Of a DNA stretch of 57,001 bases, positions 15,957 to 24,168 are shown in pieces (the first letter of the stretch is position 1; the number at the start of each line of letters is the position of its first letter). Made by a program: the position numbers and the translations under genes. Source of the DNA: a virus; IMG/VR virus record IMGVR_UViG_3300042860_002589, positions 1 through 57,001 of that record; one strand, given 5' to 3'. Below the pieces are notes generated by a model, which searched no databases, was not told the DNA's origin, and worked only from the letters and a program-made list of their open reading frames with translations.

Positions 15957-16661
15957 TTAGTTATTCTGGTATGTTTTCACGTATTTTGGATTTGTTTTTG
16001 CTAATTCCATTTTTTTTATCTTAAGTATTTTTTCTAAATTGTATACTTTATATATCTGTTTCTCGAAAAAGTAGCCGCTTCTCCAGTTGGTTACCTTTGG
16101 TAACAGACCTTTGTGGCTTATGAATATACTGGACACTACAGCTCCACCATATATTGTAACAAGATTCTTAAGCTTTTGCGCAACTAGATCTTTGTTACTT
16201 GCGTCTATACAACCGCTTGAATCCGCTTTATCGTACAGCCAATTAAAAGCTTGTCGCGTCATTGGCGAATAGTCGATTGGGTCTATTACACCTAGTTCTA
16301 TTATTTTTTTTCTATTATTTTTAATCTCTATATCAGTTGTCACTACTTCTTTGAATAGTTCAAACCAATCGCGTTCGTAAAATTGTGCCCAAGCTGTACA
16401 CCAAAATAACAAAGAGTGAGGGGGGTCTGGTATCTGAGTGTTGTCCATACCAGGCAGCAGTATAGCACAGCTTACTGCTCTTTTAACTAAAGCCTTTGAT
16501 TGCTCTTCGTTCTTGTTCTTATTATAAAAATTTCCCCATAGCTTTTGTATGTGTTCTGACCACTCTACATCTGCTATATATAGCTTAAGATATTCTTCTG
16601 CTAGTTCTATGGGCATAGCGTCTTCTGCTATGACTCTTTCAAGTAAATTTTTTGACACCAT
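15957..16661 (-). CDS. Hypothetical protein, first gene after the structural block
   Basis: A protein of about 234 residues, largely helical, with several Trp/aromatic clusters (LLFWCTAWAQFYERDWFELF) and a basic C-terminus rich in Lys and Tyr. No catalytic motif is recognised. The ATG at 16661 follows AGGTGG; a GTG two codons upstream and one codon downstream are also possible. It is the first gene after the hairpin at 16713-16737 and lies just before the ribonucleotide reductase, so it probably heads the nucleotide-metabolism operon. Function is unknown. Confidence 0.65.
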   Translation of the reverse strand: MVSKNLLERVIAEDAMPIELAEEYLKLYIADVEWSEHIQKLWGNFYNKNKNEEQSKALVKRAVSCAILLPGMDNTQIPDPPHSLLFWCTAWAQFYERDWFELFKEVVTTDIEIKNNRKKIIELGVIDPIDYSPMTRQAFNWLYDKADSSGCIDASNKDLVAQKLKNLVTIYGGAVVSSIFISHKGLLPKVTNWRSGYFFEKQIYKVYNLEKILKIKKMELAKTNPKYVKTYQNN

Positions 16662-16712
16662 AACCACCTGTCTAAAATTAGAAAAACATATAAAGTAACC
16701 GTATAAATAAGT

Positions 16713-16737
16713 AAGTCCCGTCTAGGCGACGGGACTT
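16713..16737 (-). terminator. Probable terminator hairpin at the end of the structural block
   Basis: A perfect 10-bp inverted repeat (16713-16722 pairing with 16728-16737) with the loop TAGGC. The minus strand continues ACTTATTTATA, a weak T-run, so the hairpin may be a leaky terminator. It separates the late structural genes from the nucleotide-metabolism genes. Confidence 0.6.
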
Positions 16738-16805
16738 AGATAACTAATGTTCATGCCTCGTATAGTATATCAAGGCGCTAACTGATTAGTGGGATTGTAG
16801 CGTGA
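16738..16805. other. Short intergenic stretch with weak inverted repeats
   Basis: These 68 bases hold no open frame of interest. ACTAAT (16743-16748) can pair with ATTAGT (16785-16790), and GCCT (16755-16758) with AGGC (16773-16776), so a weak nested hairpin is possible. TATACT on the minus strand could be a -10 box but has no -35. Together with the hairpin next to it this is the largest gene-free gap in the window. Confidence 0.3.
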
Positions 16806-17105
16806 CTATTTTTCCAGATCTTTATCTTTCCAAATGTTTTTTCTTATCTTTTTTTCTGCTAACAGATGAGCTGTTAATACACCCCACGCAGCATATGCTA
16901 CCACTGAAGTTGATGGTTTCTCTGTGAATCTCCAAAAAGCTTTAGTAAGAGTTTCCGCTTTCTTGCTTTTTATTGCATAGATGTCATATGCTGCTATAGA
17001 TGTAGCTAAAACAAGCCAAGCATAGTCGCCAGAGATTGTATCTTTTTGTTTTTCTAAAGATACAGGGTTTTTATAATAGTTAGAGAGCCTTTGCAGACGG
17101 TACAC
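16806..17105 (-). CDS. Small membrane protein, DUF7427-like
   Basis: A protein of about 99 residues with two hydrophobic helices: YAWLVLATSIAAYDIYAI, and VVAYAAWGVLTAHLL ending in a charged tail. The layout A-W-L-x...AYD...E-T-L...T-A-H-L-L resembles DUF7427 proteins of actinobacteriophages; this is from memory and tentative. The GTG at 17105 has AGGA eight bases upstream. An ATG at 17135 would lengthen the overlap with the upstream gene to 56 bp and lacks a ribosome binding site. It lies at the end of the late operon, so a role in lysis timing or virion assembly is possible. Confidence 0.6.
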   Translation of the reverse strand: MYRLQRLSNYYKNPVSLEKQKDTISGDYAWLVLATSIAAYDIYAIKSKKAETLTKAFWRFTEKPSTSVVAYAAWGVLTAHLLAEKKIRKNIWKDKDLEK

Positions 17106-17703
17106 CTTTGTATTCCTGTACTTTGTATCTGCCATAGTCGCTTACTACGTTAGCTTGACCGTAACCGCTGGTGAAAACTGCAGCACTTGGTACTCCGTTA
17201 AGCTCAGTTGGTCTAAACAAACCGAAAGAAGCTGCCATGCCGGTTGTTCTACCAACAGCGTGTCCTAGGTTAGCAAATGCTTCTGCTGAAGCAACGCCAT
17301 CAAACTTATAATTACTGTAGAGGGCATAGTCGCTTGCGCGGTCTACTGCATGGCCCCCATCAAGTGCCTTGGCTGAGCTTAGACCCTTGAATTCCTGTGG
17401 TTTGAATCTTGCGCCAGCGTATGTTGCCGTACCATCAGCAAATGTCCCAGAAAGTGGGTGCACATAGAGCGCAGTCCCATTAAGAATCTGCGAAAGAAGT
17501 ACGTTACCTGGGTGTCTACCGGTTCCTGGTGTGTGGTCATTGTCTGGTGCACCAGTCAACAGTTGGCTAGTAGCATACAGTGGGTAGAATGAATAGGTGC
17601 CCGTTGACTTGGCTTTGCCCGTCATTGAGACGTATGGGTTCACCATATCTTTGGAATTTTGGCCTCTTAATACTGGTCTAGGTCCTACATAGAACGTTGT
17701 CAT
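17080..17703 (-). CDS. Virion-type protein with four ~32-residue C-terminal repeats
   Basis: A 207-residue protein. The last 113 residues form four repeats of 31-33 residues, the fourth cut at the stop. The consensus is an aromatic/basic start, then P-x-E-(F/L)-x-G-(V/L)-x-S-A-x-A-(F/L)-x3-G-H-A-V. Examples are FKGLSSAKAL, FDGVASAEAF, LNGVPSAAVF and YKGVPSAKAL. Similar GI-x-SAEAFG repeats occur in phage virion proteins. The gene has the strongest ribosome binding site noticed (AGGAG at 17710-17714, six bases before the ATG) and a TATAAT box upstream. High expression is likely, suggesting a decoration, tail or surface protein. Confidence 0.7.
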   Translation of the reverse strand: MTTFYVGPRPVLRGQNSKDMVNPYVSMTGKAKSTGTYSFYPLYATSQLLTGAPDNDHTPGTGRHPGNVLLSQILNGTALYVHPLSGTFADGTATYAGARFKPQEFKGLSSAKALDGGHAVDRASDYALYSNYKFDGVASAEAFANLGHAVGRTTGMAASFGLFRPTELNGVPSAAVFTSGYGQANVVSDYGRYKVQEYKGVPSAKAL

Positions 17704-17734
17704 TTAAAACTCCTTTTAAAATTATTTGATATGT

Positions 17735-17740
17735 ATTATA
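17735..17740 (-). promoter_or_regulatory. Candidate promoter -10 box before the repeat protein
   Basis: A perfect TATAAT on the minus strand lies 31 bases upstream of the 17703 start, in a true intergenic gap and ahead of an excellent ribosome binding site. No consensus -35 is seen at 16-18 bases, so a phage-encoded factor or extended element may be needed. Confidence 0.4.
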
Positions 17741-17761
17741 TAGTAACTAGCCTGACGTAGA

Positions 17762-19030
17762 TTAACTGTATTTAATCATAATATCAGACAGGATAGGAAT
17801 CGTACCATCGTCTAATTCGTTCATCGTTATTTCCAGCCAAATCAAAGCAGAGCCCCCCTGTGGGGTTTGGCTGTAGCCTCCACCTGCAGTTGGATAATAT
17901 ACTTTTGAGCTGAAGGCAAGTTGCGTTAAGCTAAGCGGAACATTGTATATCTTTGGCGTTACACCCGTAACATTAAAAATCAACGTGTCCTTAGGAGCAA
18001 CAAACTTAATGAACATTTTGCCCTGTGGCATGTACTTGTCTGCTCTAATGTCTAAGTCAGACAGGCCATAGGTGTAAATAAATTTACCATTTTCTTTTAT
18101 ATAATTTCTTTGTCTCATTTGGATTCTAAAGCCAGTTATTGGCTTATTGTCGGTCTTGGTTATAGTGCAATTAAAGTAAAGAGGTCCAGAGTTCATTATT
18201 GCGTCGGAAACCTGATTGTTACTCCAACCACCAGGGGCTACGTACCCTACTGCATCGGGATCATTATTATAAAGACCATTAACATTTAATGCTCTCCAAG
18301 AATCACCTGAAGTTAAAGATGGATTAGCGGTCTGCGTATACTCAACAGATAGTATATCTACTGAGTTAACCGGGTAAGGGCTAAACCTTAAGTTGTTAAT
18401 TTTTAAATTCGAAGATGCGTTTGGAACTTTAATGTAAAGATACGTAAGGGCTCCAGTATCGGACTGGGTATCGGAGATAATCGATCTTTTCCAAACCCTA
18501 TCAGCTCTATCATACAAAGCGTAGTAAGGTGGAGTGGTATCAATTTTTGCACCTGGGGCGTCCAAAGAGTTAATTGGGGATACTCGAAGGTTAATATAGT
18601 TAGGCATAACTTGTTCGCCTAATGTATTATATGTTTTCATAATTGAAATAGAAGGCCCAGAAATAAGCGGGAGCGTCACAAAGTTATAGATAGAATTAAA
18701 CGACAATTGCTCAGATATACCTATTGCCAAATCTGTGCCAGAGAATCTTCCATTATCAATTTGACTAAATGAATGAAGCGTTATCATTTTTTCATTAGCC
18801 TCTAAAGCCTTTAATCTGTCAGAAACATCTTTGACTGCTTGGGACAAGAAAATATGATCGGTTATGATCCTATTAAAGCTTGACTCAATCTTGGTGTCTA
18901 TTATGTTGTACTTATTGTACAAAGAAACTAAGTCTTGATAATTTTCTTCAACCCTTTTGTTATAGTCTGCTGATGAGTAATTACCACCATATTGGTTAGT
19001 TCTCTTTTGGGTGTATATTTCTTCTGACAT
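17762..19030 (-). CDS. Tail/baseplate-associated structural protein, member of a paralogous family
   Basis: A 422-residue protein. Residues about 25-80 are a coiled coil (KDVSDRLKALEANEKM), followed by LHSFSQIDNGRF and then a beta-rich body. The C-terminus (ALIWLEITMNELDDGTIPIL then DIMIKYS) matches the final beta-domain of the proteins at 19437, 21656 and 24169. This layout points to a trimeric virion fibre or baseplate attachment protein. CAGGAG precedes the ATG at 19030. It is the last gene of the large fibre/baseplate block. Confidence 0.65.
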   Translation of the reverse strand: MSEEIYTQKRTNQYGGNYSSADYNKRVEENYQDLVSLYNKYNIIDTKIESSFNRIITDHIFLSQAVKDVSDRLKALEANEKMITLHSFSQIDNGRFSGTDLAIGISEQLSFNSIYNFVTLPLISGPSISIMKTYNTLGEQVMPNYINLRVSPINSLDAPGAKIDTTPPYYALYDRADRVWKRSIISDTQSDTGALTYLYIKVPNASSNLKINNLRFSPYPVNSVDILSVEYTQTANPSLTSGDSWRALNVNGLYNNDPDAVGYVAPGGWSNNQVSDAIMNSGPLYFNCTITKTDNKPITGFRIQMRQRNYIKENGKFIYTYGLSDLDIRADKYMPQGKMFIKFVAPKDTLIFNVTGVTPKIYNVPLSLTQLAFSSKVYYPTAGGGYSQTPQGGSALIWLEITMNELDDGTIPILSDIMIKYS

Positions 19031-19429
19031 TTATTTCTCCTGATTTTCTAGGGCTTTTATCTTATTTAGAATTCTATTTAAAGTACTACTTAATTCTAAT
19101 ATATCTTCTGTAAAAACCGTTTGTTCTGCTGAGGAAGGTGTTGCGCCTTGCCCAAAAATTCTGTATTGCGCATTAAAGAATGGAGTTGCTGCATTAGTTA
19201 AAGGGGTAGCAGAGTTATGATGATAGCCAACTTCCGACATAACCCTCAGGAGTGATGAAGCTCCCTGTATCCTGGCTTCTAATCGAGACACGTCCATCTT
19301 GAACTGATCTTGCTCTAAGTTTATCTTACCAGATTCTCTATGTCCTCTGTATATTTGCCTTGATCTTTGCAAGATCGGTTGAAATATATTTTGGCTTTTA
19401 TCAAACTCATTATAAAAATAATTTTTCAT
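19031..19429 (-). CDS. Hypothetical small virion-block protein
   Basis: A 132-residue protein with a charged, helical N-terminal half (ILQRSRQIYRGHRESGK) and a C-terminal coiled-coil-like helix (LSSTLNRILNKIKALE). The middle contains three ATP tripeptides within about 25 residues (SATP, AATP, GATP), a motif also frequent in the big neighbouring proteins. It lies between two members of the paralogous coiled-coil family and may bridge or chaperone them. Function is unknown. Confidence 0.55.
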   Translation of the reverse strand: MKNYFYNEFDKSQNIFQPILQRSRQIYRGHRESGKINLEQDQFKMDVSRLEARIQGASSLLRVMSEVGYHHNSATPLTNAATPFFNAQYRIFGQGATPSSAEQTVFTEDILELSSTLNRILNKIKALENQEK

Positions 19430-19436
19430 AAAATAC

Positions 19437-21659
19437 TTAACTCGACCTTCCTCTTAAGATGTCAGTAGCTGTTTTTCTTGCAGCGTCTTTTACGTTGTCT
19501 GATCTCTTAAACTTAACCTTATAGGATGTAATCGCTGGTGTAGATTTTGGATCACCAATTGGCCTACTAAAGTCTGCCCTTATTCTAATTGAGGAAACAT
19601 CGTTGTTTGAGTTGTTGACATAATAATACATTCTAGACCCTGGAGTTATTTTTTTATTAGATATAACATAGTCAATTGTATCTATCTTCTTTATTGCAAA
19701 AGATGCATTGATCGTATTGTTGTTGTTCTTGAATAGCTCTGGGTTGATCAAGGATAGATAGTTTTGATATACCATACCGTAGTCAGTTATTCTAGATCCC
19801 TGCAACAGCGTCATCGATCCGTATAGCCCACCAGTTGAACCAGAGGTAACCCTAGGCGCAGCATCGATTGCTATCGCTATACTGTTCTTTCCTGATTTTA
19901 GATTTAACTCTATCTCGTCGGAGTATTGGCCAGGCAGTACGTTCCTTACAAGCACCCCGTTTACGTAAACTGACATATCCCAAAGAGCTGAGTTATCATC
20001 GTTCTTTAGTATTGTTTTATTAATTTTTACATCGGAAGAAACTAAAATCTCAAAACTTATAAGAACACTTCCGCCATCATTTAAGTTGGGCGCAGTCCAA
20101 AATATAGGAGAAGAAGACATATCTTCCGTAGAGGCTATAACGTTGTTCGACTCTAGGTCTGGAATTATTTCATTCTTCCATCTTGATAAAGACTTAGATA
20201 AATTTTGCTTGTAACTTGTCCTATACCAAGAAAACTTATTGTACCCTTCTAAGATTATTGGTTCAGAATATTGTATTTGCGGGTTAAGTTTTGCAACTTT
20301 GTAAATTGATATACCCTCAAGTCCTGGTATGTTTGTAAATGGTTGAGTAGAAAAATACTTTAAAGTGTCCGAACTGGTGGACTCTGATGATGATTCTACA
20401 ATAGTAGAATAAACAAGATTAGAACCCTGGAAGTCTACTACGTCTGGGTTAGTTTTATTCAAAGTATTTTGTGCAGAGATTGGTATCCAAGCGTAGTCGT
20501 TTATGCTTGAAGCATTTTCGACATTTTTTGCTACAAAAAGGTCTATCGCATTAACGCTAGTGTTTTGGCTAATGAGGTCTATCGATACCCCATCTATTAT
20601 ATTTTTTGTATTATCTATAGAGTTTAAAGATATAGGGTTAGAAACGTATGAACCGTATGTTTCGTAATATGGACCAGAGAATACTATATCTCTTATAGTA
20701 AAATCATATTCGTAAGAAGCTCCTGAGTTAGAAGTTGTAACTCTATCTGGTTCATTCTTTATTAAAAAAAGACTTACTAAAGTTGGCGAAGTACTTTCGA
20801 AATTAAAAACAAAATTATCAAAGTCTTTTTCTGATTGACCAGAATAGACCAGTGGCTCACTTGATTGATTTGTCGCCCCAGATATATGAGCTAAAACTTT
20901 TACCGGCTTATCTGAAGATAACCTTCCAAAAACTTTTGATATAATTTCTCCAGACATTGGAGTTATATCTAGCTGCATGGATACTATAGCTGGCTGAGTA
21001 GACCTATGGGTATAACTCCAACTTGTATCGTTTAAACCATCAAAAATGTTTGTAGAATGTGCACCGATATCTCTTGCTGTTACTGAAGAAGTTCCATTTT
21101 CATATACGGTGTAAGATACCGCAGCAGCTGTGCTACCTTGGTTGCCAGGTCTATTAAATGATCCAGATTCTACGCTTGATAGAGTTAAGCTACGAGATTC
21201 TTTGTCATAGTATACTGAAGATAATTTTGTATCTATACAGGTTATGTCTGTAAATTCTTCGGTAAAGGACGCATAGAAACCATCTGAATTTGTTATATTA
21301 AATATTAAATCATCAATTTTTTTCTCTAAAGTAGCTCTTTTAGATCTTAGGTTATCTATCCTGTTATTGATCGATGTTACGGTCTGGAACATATCTTCTA
21401 CTGCTTCATGACTTGCATCGTAGAGTATGTCCATATTAAATATTGTTTTTAACATCATCGAATTAAAATCATCTACGTTTGTTACGTTTTGTGATCTTAA
21501 GATCTCTGGGTTAATTTCAATAGGGGCACCAGGCGAGTTTGCTCTAAAGTACTCAGAGTATGCTTTCTTTAATGAATTTTCATCAAGAAGTTTTCCATAA
21601 GAATAATTTAATTTATAGAGGTTTTTTAAAAACCTAGCTTTTTGTATGTCCTCTATCAT
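19437..21659 (-). CDS. Large tail/adsorption structural protein, paralogous family, with discoidin-like domain
   Basis: A 740-residue protein. Residues about 75-125 form a coiled coil (INNRIDNLRSKRATLEKKID), followed by YASFTEEFTDITC. A galactose-binding/discoidin-like beta-sandwich follows, with NIFDGLNDTSWSYTH near residue 200, resembling the AFDGxxxTxW start of F5/8-type C domains. A second sandwich region covers the later half, and the C-terminal VSSIRIRADFSRP then TPAITSYKVKFK matches its paralogues. It probably forms part of the baseplate periphery or host-binding apparatus. Its ATG overlaps the previous stop as ATGA. Confidence 0.65.
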   Translation of the reverse strand: MIEDIQKARFLKNLYKLNYSYGKLLDENSLKKAYSEYFRANSPGAPIEINPEILRSQNVTNVDDFNSMMLKTIFNMDILYDASHEAVEDMFQTVTSINNRIDNLRSKRATLEKKIDDLIFNITNSDGFYASFTEEFTDITCIDTKLSSVYYDKESRSLTLSSVESGSFNRPGNQGSTAAAVSYTVYENGTSSVTARDIGAHSTNIFDGLNDTSWSYTHRSTQPAIVSMQLDITPMSGEIISKVFGRLSSDKPVKVLAHISGATNQSSEPLVYSGQSEKDFDNFVFNFESTSPTLVSLFLIKNEPDRVTTSNSGASYEYDFTIRDIVFSGPYYETYGSYVSNPISLNSIDNTKNIIDGVSIDLISQNTSVNAIDLFVAKNVENASSINDYAWIPISAQNTLNKTNPDVVDFQGSNLVYSTIVESSSESTSSDTLKYFSTQPFTNIPGLEGISIYKVAKLNPQIQYSEPIILEGYNKFSWYRTSYKQNLSKSLSRWKNEIIPDLESNNVIASTEDMSSSPIFWTAPNLNDGGSVLISFEILVSSDVKINKTILKNDDNSALWDMSVYVNGVLVRNVLPGQYSDEIELNLKSGKNSIAIAIDAAPRVTSGSTGGLYGSMTLLQGSRITDYGMVYQNYLSLINPELFKNNNNTINASFAIKKIDTIDYVISNKKITPGSRMYYYVNNSNNDVSSIRIRADFSRPIGDPKSTPAITSYKVKFKRSDNVKDAARKTATDILRGRSS

Positions 21660-23995
21660 GCTCTCTTTACCTTTGCTGCTAATTGGTAGTAATTTATAAG
21701 CGGTGTGCCGTTCAATACATTTGGTTTTCTAATTTTTATTCTTACTCTTACTGAGTTTATCTCTGAAGTAGTATCTATATAAGCTATTCCAGGTATTCTC
21801 AATTCACTTGAAACATTTTTGCTGAACGAATATATCTCTGGTACATTTGAATTAAATGGATTTTCAACAGGAGATATCGGCAGCCAGGGGCCGTCTTTGC
21901 CTTCTACTGAAATATAGTAACTTATAAATTCAGTTTGTTCTGAAAACTCATTTGCCATTTCAGCAACTGGGATGGTGTAGTCAGAGTACAGCATCAAGTA
22001 TTCTACTGGGTATGGGAAATTAAAAGGTTTGGAAATTATTTCTGCCGAGGTATTATACAATTCATTGCCTACCGATATATCCCTTAACCCTATAGACCAT
22101 CTTTTAGCTGCGACTGTTTGGTCATTTATACTAGCGCCATCCCTAATAATCTCGTAATTTTTATTTAAGTTTATATTGTATCGGACTTTTGGTTTTGTTA
22201 TTTTTTGGGATTGTTCTGCTTTAATTAATTCTCCTACATTGGCTTCGTTTTCTGTAATGGTGTATCTTTGCCCCAGGTAGTAAGATGGAGTGGCGGTTCC
22301 CTTAAAACCTGAATTTTTTTCTACACCAGTAAGCTTGTATTTTAAAGCCCACCATTCATATACATCTGGGGCAACACCGTATCCTGGTGTTGCTGGTATA
22401 TAATTTGGGTTTGCAAAAAATGGCCTTAAGATTGCATCATACTTTGGATCATTAATATTGGTTGAACTATAAAAAGCTTTGGCAGCCCCAGATGAACCAG
22501 CGTTAGCTGGCGTATCATATCCTAGTATTTCGTTAGTTGCGGGCCACCAATTGATAAATGGAGTTGAACCTGAAGGAACTTGCCTAAGTTCATTATCGTA
22601 TTCAGCCTGAGTTGAAAAAGGTTTAAGGCCCTCAACGTAAACATATTTGTTTTTCTTTTTATCAAAAACTTTCATAACATAATAAGTGACCGGGACATCC
22701 TGCACACCGCTAATAGTCACTCTTCTAGATAGATCTGACCCACCAGTTATTTCTGTTGGGTTTGATATGCTTGGTATCAACCTGTCAAGCGATGACTCTA
22801 CGCCAGTTATACTTGATATAGTTGATCTATTGTATATCAAGCTTGGATTAAACCTTGAAGAACTTGACCAAATACCTTCTGGAACAGGCTTGTTATCTGC
22901 ACCAAACGATACATAATCTGTTGCAGAAAATTCATAGTTTGCATTGACTGAAGCAACTGTCCAATAGGCATGCTTGATGTTGACGCCAGCAGAAGAGCTC
23001 TGTTCAATTGTAACAGTTACTTTCGAGACATTTCTTTCTGCAAATTTAATGACAGCTTTTTTAAAGAAAAAGTTATTAGAATCGGTTACGGATGTTGGTA
23101 TAGCTGTAGGCCCTACGGTGATTGGCGAGCTAAGTATCTCTTGTTTTGGTTCAAAGCCTGGATCAATTGTCTCTACTATTATAGATATTATCTTAATTGG
23201 AGTAATATTTATTTCGTCATACCCAAAAAATGGCGTTATAGAAAGACTATTTGCTGGAGCAGAACCTCTTTTAGATATTTGAAGTACCAGTTTCAAAGGA
23301 CTATCATCAGAGTTATTCCATTGATAAATCAAATTTTGATTGTTTATTTTATTTTTATATTGAAACTCATAGTCTTGGCTGGCACCTCTTGGGTTGGTAA
23401 CTTTTAGTTTTTCATATTCAAAATATGTATCAGGATTTTTGTCCCTGTATGCATAGGCTACATTGTTAAGCGACTTACCGCCTTCAAAAAGGTACTTATA
23501 TGAAGCAGCAGTGTTTGCAAGAGCCTGTGTTGTGATGGTAGTATCCTGGATAGCCATGTGGCTGTTGCCCAAAAACCCATTAGAAAGTTTATTCCCGTTC
23601 TCGTCTTTGTCTAATATGTCTACTGAGTCTATAGACCACACTGCGCTATCGACAACAGGCAAGCTCAAAAAACCATCTACGGTAGAAGCTAATGGAAGAT
23701 CATACTTAGCTGATGTATCTATGTTATCAAAGTTGTCAAAAGAATCGCCGTAGTAATATATGTCTTCGCTTGAACTCTTAGAATATAGTTGAAGAACTTT
23801 GATTTTTGAATTTATTCTTTCAAGAAAGTTTGATTCTTTTTCTATTTCTGAAGAAAATAAATTAAAAGTAGATATAGTTTTTGATGACAAGTAGTCTATT
23901 TGTTTTGCTACTACAGCTGAGTCTGCGCTTATATCAGTTGCGTACTTATTTAAATGCGCAGACCTTGGTGGTTGTCCGTTTTGTGACAGGCTCAT
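21656..23995 (-). CDS. Large tail/adsorption structural protein, paralogous family
   Basis: A 779-residue protein. An N-terminal coiled coil (about residues 30-75, SEIEKESNFLERINSKIKVL) leads into YYGDSFDNFDNIDT. A beta-rich body follows, with YRDKNPDTYFEYEKL near residue 185, which resembles the discoidin/carbohydrate-binding fold seen in the paralogue. The C-terminus reads INSVRVRIKIRKP then TPLINYYQLAAKVK, the shared terminal domain. Three TPxY-type motifs occur (ATPSYY, ATPGYG and others). No enzyme motif is seen. Likely a fibre or baseplate-rim protein that contacts the cell surface. Confidence 0.65.
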   Translation of the reverse strand: MSLSQNGQPPRSAHLNKYATDISADSAVVAKQIDYLSSKTISTFNLFSSEIEKESNFLERINSKIKVLQLYSKSSSEDIYYYGDSFDNFDNIDTSAKYDLPLASTVDGFLSLPVVDSAVWSIDSVDILDKDENGNKLSNGFLGNSHMAIQDTTITTQALANTAASYKYLFEGGKSLNNVAYAYRDKNPDTYFEYEKLKVTNPRGASQDYEFQYKNKINNQNLIYQWNNSDDSPLKLVLQISKRGSAPANSLSITPFFGYDEINITPIKIISIIVETIDPGFEPKQEILSSPITVGPTAIPTSVTDSNNFFFKKAVIKFAERNVSKVTVTIEQSSSAGVNIKHAYWTVASVNANYEFSATDYVSFGADNKPVPEGIWSSSSRFNPSLIYNRSTISSITGVESSLDRLIPSISNPTEITGGSDLSRRVTISGVQDVPVTYYVMKVFDKKKNKYVYVEGLKPFSTQAEYDNELRQVPSGSTPFINWWPATNEILGYDTPANAGSSGAAKAFYSSTNINDPKYDAILRPFFANPNYIPATPGYGVAPDVYEWWALKYKLTGVEKNSGFKGTATPSYYLGQRYTITENEANVGELIKAEQSQKITKPKVRYNINLNKNYEIIRDGASINDQTVAAKRWSIGLRDISVGNELYNTSAEIISKPFNFPYPVEYLMLYSDYTIPVAEMANEFSEQTEFISYYISVEGKDGPWLPISPVENPFNSNVPEIYSFSKNVSSELRIPGIAYIDTTSEINSVRVRIKIRKPNVLNGTPLINYYQLAAKVKRA

Positions 23996-24167
23996 AGTTA
24001 GTCATAACATTTCCAGCTGAACCAGAAACAGACTGCAAGAGTATTTGGTATTCTTTTAAGAATTCTTCATGAGTTTTAAAACCTGAATTATAGTACTTAT
24101 CAAAAAAACCTGATATTTTATATACAGCGTTGTCATAGCCTACTGTGTTTGGAGAGAATTGTGCCAT
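23946..24167 (-). CDS. Hypothetical 73-residue protein in the tail block
   Basis: A 73-residue protein starting MAQFSPNTVGYDNAVYKISG. Helices are predicted around residues 12-48, and the C-terminus is basic with Thr repeats (KRTTTK). It starts two bases after the stop of the 886-residue protein and overlaps the following gene by 50 bp, which argues for close coupling. It may be a small assembly factor for the large flanking proteins. No family is recognised. Confidence 0.55.
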   Translation of the reverse strand: MAQFSPNTVGYDNAVYKISGFFDKYYNSGFKTHEEFLKEYQILLQSVSGSAGNVMTNYEPVTKRTTTKVCAFK

Positions 24168-24168
24168 T

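Noticed and set aside
16738-16805. A tRNA or riboswitch in the largest gap
   Set aside because: No acceptor stem, T-loop or anticodon arm could be found, and the weak inverted repeats are too short to name a riboswitch.
22970-23407. A 145-residue plus-strand open frame
   Set aside because: It lies wholly inside the 779-residue tail protein gene on the other strand, is Tyr/Phe/Ile-rich with no domain, and nothing else on the plus strand looks like a gene.
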